Positions 60,971 to 64,000 of a stretch of 64,000 bases of DNA are shown here, piece by piece. Below the pieces are notes generated by a model, which worked only from the letters and a program-made list of their open reading frames with translations, made no database searches and was not told the origin of the DNA. This DNA comes from Crateriforma spongiae (GTDB taxonomy: Bacteria; Planctomycetota; Planctomycetia; Pirellulales; Pirellulaceae), in assembly GCF_012290005.1 (NCBI RefSeq), contig NZ_JAAXMS010000006.1, forward strand, positions 248,001 to 312,000, given 5' to 3'. A program made the translations under genes and the position numbers. The number at the start of each line of letters is the position of its first letter. The first letter of the stretch is position 1.

Positions 60971-61485
60971 ACCGTTTCGGCCTCCATTCGACGACGGACA
61001 CATTCCGCCAAAGCTTTGTGGATACGCGCGATCGCTTGGTAAGCGGACGCGATTTTGGCGTCCATGAAGCTGGCGATTTCTTTGCCCGACCGGTTCTCGA
61101 AATACCGCATGCGGACAATTTGGCGACTGCGTTCGGACAGTGATTCGATGCACTGGGACAACGCGTCAACGCGGTCGTTGTCCGGAACCAAGGACGTTTC
61201 GGTCCACTCGGATTCCAAGATCGACATCGCTTCGTCGGACAACCCGACGTAGCGGCCTTCACGAGTGCGAATGACGTCGATGGCTCGGTTTCGCGATGCC
61301 ACACGAAACCAGTTCATCAGGTGTTGCGGAGACTCCAATTTGCCGACTTGGCCGATGGCTTTCACGCAGACTTCCTGATAGACGTCTTCGGCTAAGTGGA
61401 AATTGCGAGTCACCGTGGCGATGTGTGCCGTCAACGGCAGTCGCTGGCGCAGGACGATTTCGGTGATTTCTTCGGTGGTTAACAT
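60967..61485 (-). CDS. Sigma-70-family RNA polymerase sigma factor (ECF-like, planctomycete type)
   Basis: 172 aa from ATG 61485. Region 2: LPLTAHIATVTRNFHLAEDVYQEVCVKAI then HLMNWFRVASRNRAIDVIRTR. Region 4: LSERSRQIVRMRYFENRSGKEIASFMDAK with helix-turn-helix. Two-region layout and length match ECF factors. The stop overlaps the FecR-like start by 4 bp (60967-60970). It is the first gene of a four-gene operon that ends with sulfatase and GH2-like genes, so it likely controls their expression, perhaps autoregulating. Confidence 0.9.
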   Translation of the reverse strand: MLTTEEITEIVLRQRLPLTAHIATVTRNFHLAEDVYQEVCVKAIGQVGKLESPQHLMNWFRVASRNRAIDVIRTREGRYVGLSDEAMSILESEWTETSLVPDNDRVDALSQCIESLSERSRQIVRMRYFENRSGKEIASFMDAKIASAYQAIARIHKALAECVRRRMEAETV

Positions 61486-61971
61486 TCGTTGCCTCTCACT
61501 GGCTGGTACGAACGTCGCACCTCGTTCTATACGCGGTGAGCATGAAAATGCGGTCGAGCGAATCGAACAATCGGGCCGAAAAATCGCTCCGTTTCCATCC
61601 CCGCGACTGAGGCCCCCGTTACGTGGCGATAAGCCCGGGCCGTTGGCCATTGCCATCAAGATCCATTTGTCAAACTTGGATCGTCCGGCCGCGAATTTTG
61701 ACGGCGGGCGATTTTCGCGATGCTGTTGTTTTGTTCACGCATGGCCCGGCAATCATAGCCGGTCTTGGCCGGAAGCATCCGGGTTTTCACGGCAAAGACC
61801 CGGCGGAGATCCTAGGACACAAGGGGCCCGGTAAGATTCCGGGCCGGTGTCGCCTCGGCCGGGACAGTGATGTTGGGGGGGCACCCACAGCCGACCCTGG
61901 CATTGCCCGCCGAACAAATTCCCGACCGACGGTGTCTGGTCGTAAAGTCGATTCCACTGAGGTGAAATGAA
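61486..61971. other. Intergenic region between the sigma gene and the CoA-binding protein gene
   Basis: 486 bp, divergent promoter region. An inverted repeat GATCCA-n11-TGGATC (61660-61682) and a GC-rich stem GGCCCGG-taagatt-CCGGGCC (61825-61845) are present. No RNA gene or ORF with support; the long frame to 61659 is an unused extension of the sigma gene. Confidence 0.45.
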
Positions 61972-62370
61972 ATGAGTGATACCGCGATCCAGCGATTCTT
62001 AATGGCCGGCACGTTCGCGGTCGCCGGCGCGTCGACGAACCGTGAAAAGTATGGCAACAAGGTTTTCCGCGCGTTGCTGAAGGCGGGCCGCGACGTCTTT
62101 CCGCTGAACCCCGCGCAGGACGAAATCGAAGGCCATCGGGCGTATCCAAAGATCGATGCGTTGCCCACGCGGCCCGATGCTTTGTCGATCATCACGCCGC
62201 CGCCGGTGACGCGATTGGTGGTGGCTGATGCGATCGCCGCCGGAGTCCGACACATCTGGATGCAGCCCGGCGCCGAAGATGACCAGGCCAGTCAAGCCGC
62301 ACGTGAGGCAGGTTTGGACGTGATCGATGACTGCAGTTGCATCCTGGTCTTATTGGCTCGCGCGTCTTGA
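61972..62370 (+). CDS. CoA-binding domain protein (YccU-like)
   Basis: 132 aa from ATG 61972, preceded by GAGGTGAAATGAA. Rossmann-like CoA-binding fold: FLMAGTFAVAGASTNREKYGNKVFRALLKAGRDVFPLNP, then DALSIITPPPVTRLVVADAIAAGVRHIWMQPGAED and DDCSCILV at the end. Stand-alone members of this family are small cytoplasmic proteins of poorly defined role; the domain binds CoA in succinyl-CoA synthetase. Convergent with the PAS-domain gene, 124 bp between stops. Confidence 0.88.
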   Translation: MSDTAIQRFLMAGTFAVAGASTNREKYGNKVFRALLKAGRDVFPLNPAQDEIEGHRAYPKIDALPTRPDALSIITPPPVTRLVVADAIAAGVRHIWMQPGAEDDQASQAAREAGLDVIDDCSCILVLLARAS

Positions 62371-62494
62371 ACACGTTTGGGTTTCATCACAGCGGATCAG
62401 CGGTGGTGATCGAAGCCGCCGTGTGGGACCATCCATTGGCGAAAACGCAATGATGGATTTTCTCTGGTTTGAAAATCCTGGTTCGAAAACACGG

Positions 62495-63904
62495 TCAGGC
62501 GAAACAGGCAGACTGAAAGAAAGCCGCCGACTGGTCATTCATGGACGCCATGTCATCGATCAACTGCGCCTTGCAATCTTCCATGATGGCCACCGATGAC
62601 CGTGCTTGGCGGGCGGCGGATCGCAATTCGCCACAGTCGTCGATCGTGCTTTGGATGTGCTTGTTGACGACGTCGAACAACCCACGGAACGGGTGCGATT
62701 CATCCAAGCTGGCGGATTCTTTGACGCCCGCCATGCGGACAAAACGCAGGGTCTTTGCGTTTCGCTGTAAGCATTCGGTCAGCTTCGCAAGTTTTGCAAA
62801 CCAGTCGTCGGCGTCTTGCAACCGTCGAATCAAGTCGTCGGCACAGCGACCGGCTTGATCCGTCAGCAATTGCACGTGGCCGAGTGCTTCGGAATTGGCG
62901 TCGTCCGTATGCACGTGCAGTTCACGCAGAAACGTCGTGTTCGTTTCGCTTTGCAATGCGGCGGCGGACAATTCGAAAGACAACGCGTCCAGTGAATCGA
63001 CCAGTTGGTCGACCGATTGGTGGATGGCTGCGATCGCTTCGCGGTTTTCCGATTCGGATTCCGCCAACGCGACAGCGATGGCTTCGCGCGGTGCAGAGTC
63101 GGCGGAGACGCGGGCGTTGATCGCGACCAAACCGATCTTGTCTGAAAACTGGCTCATCCGCTGATTGATGGCTTGGATCGTCGTGGTCGCGGTGCGGATT
63201 TTTGCCAGCGAATCTAACATTCGGTCCAGGGATCGGGTGCACCTTTGGTTGCAGCGCAGCATCGATGCGACCGAAGAATCACCGATGACGGCGTCACCGG
63301 ATCGGGGGTGGTGCGACATGGCGTCGGGGGCTGGTGATCCCTCCGCCAACACTTTGCGACGCGATGCCATTTCCGTCGAAAGCGCGTATCGCATGAACGA
63401 CGGGTAATCGGCAAAGCCCAGCTGTTGGATCTCGCGACTGGCCGCTTCCAATCCGATGTCGGACACTTCGTCTTTGGATGCGCCGCCCTCTGCCGCTTCG
63501 ATTTCGATCTGTCGCACCCGATCGTAGACGCCGATTACCGTTTCCAGTAATTGGCTGGTGGGTTTCAGACGCACCGAAAGGTGGCCATCGTTGATCATCG
63601 TGGCAAAGGCCATGACCCAGTAGTAGCTGCCGTCTTTCGCGCGGTTTTTCACGTATGCAGCAACGGTGCCATCGTTTTCCAGCAATTGCCAGAACAAGCG
63701 AAACACGCCACGTGGCATATCCGGATGACGAATGATGCTGTGGGCTTTGCCGATCAGTTCGTCTTCCTTGAATTTCGACACGCGAACGAAAACTTCGTTT
63801 CCAAACCGGACGACGCCGCGACGGTCGGTGGTCGAAAAGAACAGTTCATCGACACCGAACGGACTTTCCTGGTCGATGCAATGTTGGGATCGGGGTTGGT
63901 GCAT
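62495..63904 (-). CDS. PAS-domain protein with a degenerate chemoreceptor-like C-terminal region
   Basis: 469 aa. N-terminal PAS domain of the Aer type: ELFFSTTDRRGVVRFGNEVF, FKEDELIGKAHSIIRHPDMP, FWQLLENDGTVAAYVKNRAKDGSYYWVMAFA. No transmembrane segment is seen, so it is soluble. The rest (230-469) is helical with many Asp/Glu/Gln and contains FSDKIGLVAINARVSADSA, a distorted echo of the conserved hairpin tip of methyl-accepting proteins (normally EIA.QTNLLALNAAIEAARAG). CheA/CheW docking is therefore doubtful. No che genes are nearby. Start ATG 63904; about 96 bp remain to the window end with no feature. Confidence 0.78.
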   Translation of the reverse strand: MHQPRSQHCIDQESPFGVDELFFSTTDRRGVVRFGNEVFVRVSKFKEDELIGKAHSIIRHPDMPRGVFRLFWQLLENDGTVAAYVKNRAKDGSYYWVMAFATMINDGHLSVRLKPTSQLLETVIGVYDRVRQIEIEAAEGGASKDEVSDIGLEAASREIQQLGFADYPSFMRYALSTEMASRRKVLAEGSPAPDAMSHHPRSGDAVIGDSSVASMLRCNQRCTRSLDRMLDSLAKIRTATTTIQAINQRMSQFSDKIGLVAINARVSADSAPREAIAVALAESESENREAIAAIHQSVDQLVDSLDALSFELSAAALQSETNTTFLRELHVHTDDANSEALGHVQLLTDQAGRCADDLIRRLQDADDWFAKLAKLTECLQRNAKTLRFVRMAGVKESASLDESHPFRGLFDVVNKHIQSTIDDCGELRSAARQARSSVAIMEDCKAQLIDDMASMNDQSAAFFQSACFA

Positions 63905-64000
63905 GGTGAGTCAGAACGCGACACGAAAGGGGCACAAGTCACGGATGTTCATCTGAAACCTGTCATAGGATTTCCTTGCCGCGGCGACCAATGGGCGATT

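Overview
The window is about 64 kb of GC-rich chromosomal DNA from a planctomycete, most likely a Pirellulaceae / Rhodopirellula-type bacterium. This is inferred from the gene content: tetrahydromethanopterin C1 genes (fae, a methylene-H4MPT dehydrogenase, fhcD) in a non-methanogen, a fused sulfatase and GH2/GH43-like secreted enzymes behind a sigma/FecR pair, a PEP-CTERM metalloprotease, a large zinc protease of the DUF5117 type, a class II ribonucleotide reductase and exported cysteine-rich proteins. I saw no rRNA, tRNA, CRISPR array, prophage or insertion sequence. Most genes are ordinary chromosomal genes in short operons.

Layout. 1-554: end of a YebC-type regulator. 677-9503: five tightly overlapping genes (TolC, SecA-like motor without its C-terminal domains, HlyD adaptor, GAF-HlyD fusion, PqqD-like/M50/HlyD fusion). 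They look like a self-contained envelope-spanning export machine with no ABC, RND or MFS pump, and this is my main candidate for an undescribed system. 9523-14569: C1 block with an ATP-grasp protein, fae, methylene-H4MPT dehydrogenase, a small exported protein and a SelA-like protein that lacks the PLP lysine. 14681-18971: orphan DNA methyltransferase and nrdJ, the latter with a near-consensus promoter, two NrdR-box-like sites and a leader of about 290 nt. 19866-24399: pyroglutamyl peptidase, two small lipoproteins, a membrane protein, a GIY-YIG nuclease with a signal peptide, and a D-2-hydroxyacid dehydrogenase. 24425-25292: tandem hairpin repeats interrupted by a GxxExxY gene. 25408-25929: secreted Cys-rich modular protein.

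26311-29170: lutABC lactate oxidation operon. 29344-36580: FabH, a signal-peptidase-I homologue with an inserted zinc ribbon, LysA, and an adaptor/MacB-type permease pair without an ATPase gene. 36793-40878: PEP-CTERM metalloprotease, aldehyde dehydrogenase, then 5-formyl-THF cyclo-ligase overlapping fhcD, which joins the folate and H4MPT C1 routes. 40925-41720: a second array built on the same hairpin core as the first. 41859-47228: DUF5117 protease, Hsp20, thioredoxin-fold protein, MOSC protein. 47253-50506: arsR-arsD-arsA-arsC with two copies of a palindromic operator, one overlapping a good promoter, but no arsenite pump gene. 50519-52508: old yellow enzyme and SDR. 52852-61485: sigma factor, FecR-like protein, sulfatase-propeller fusion and GH2-propeller fusion in one operon, probably for a sulfated polysaccharide. 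61972-63904: CoA-binding protein and a soluble PAS protein with a degenerate chemoreceptor-like tail.

Coordinates come from reading frames and start-codon inspection. Family assignments rest on motifs recognised by eye; no database search was possible.
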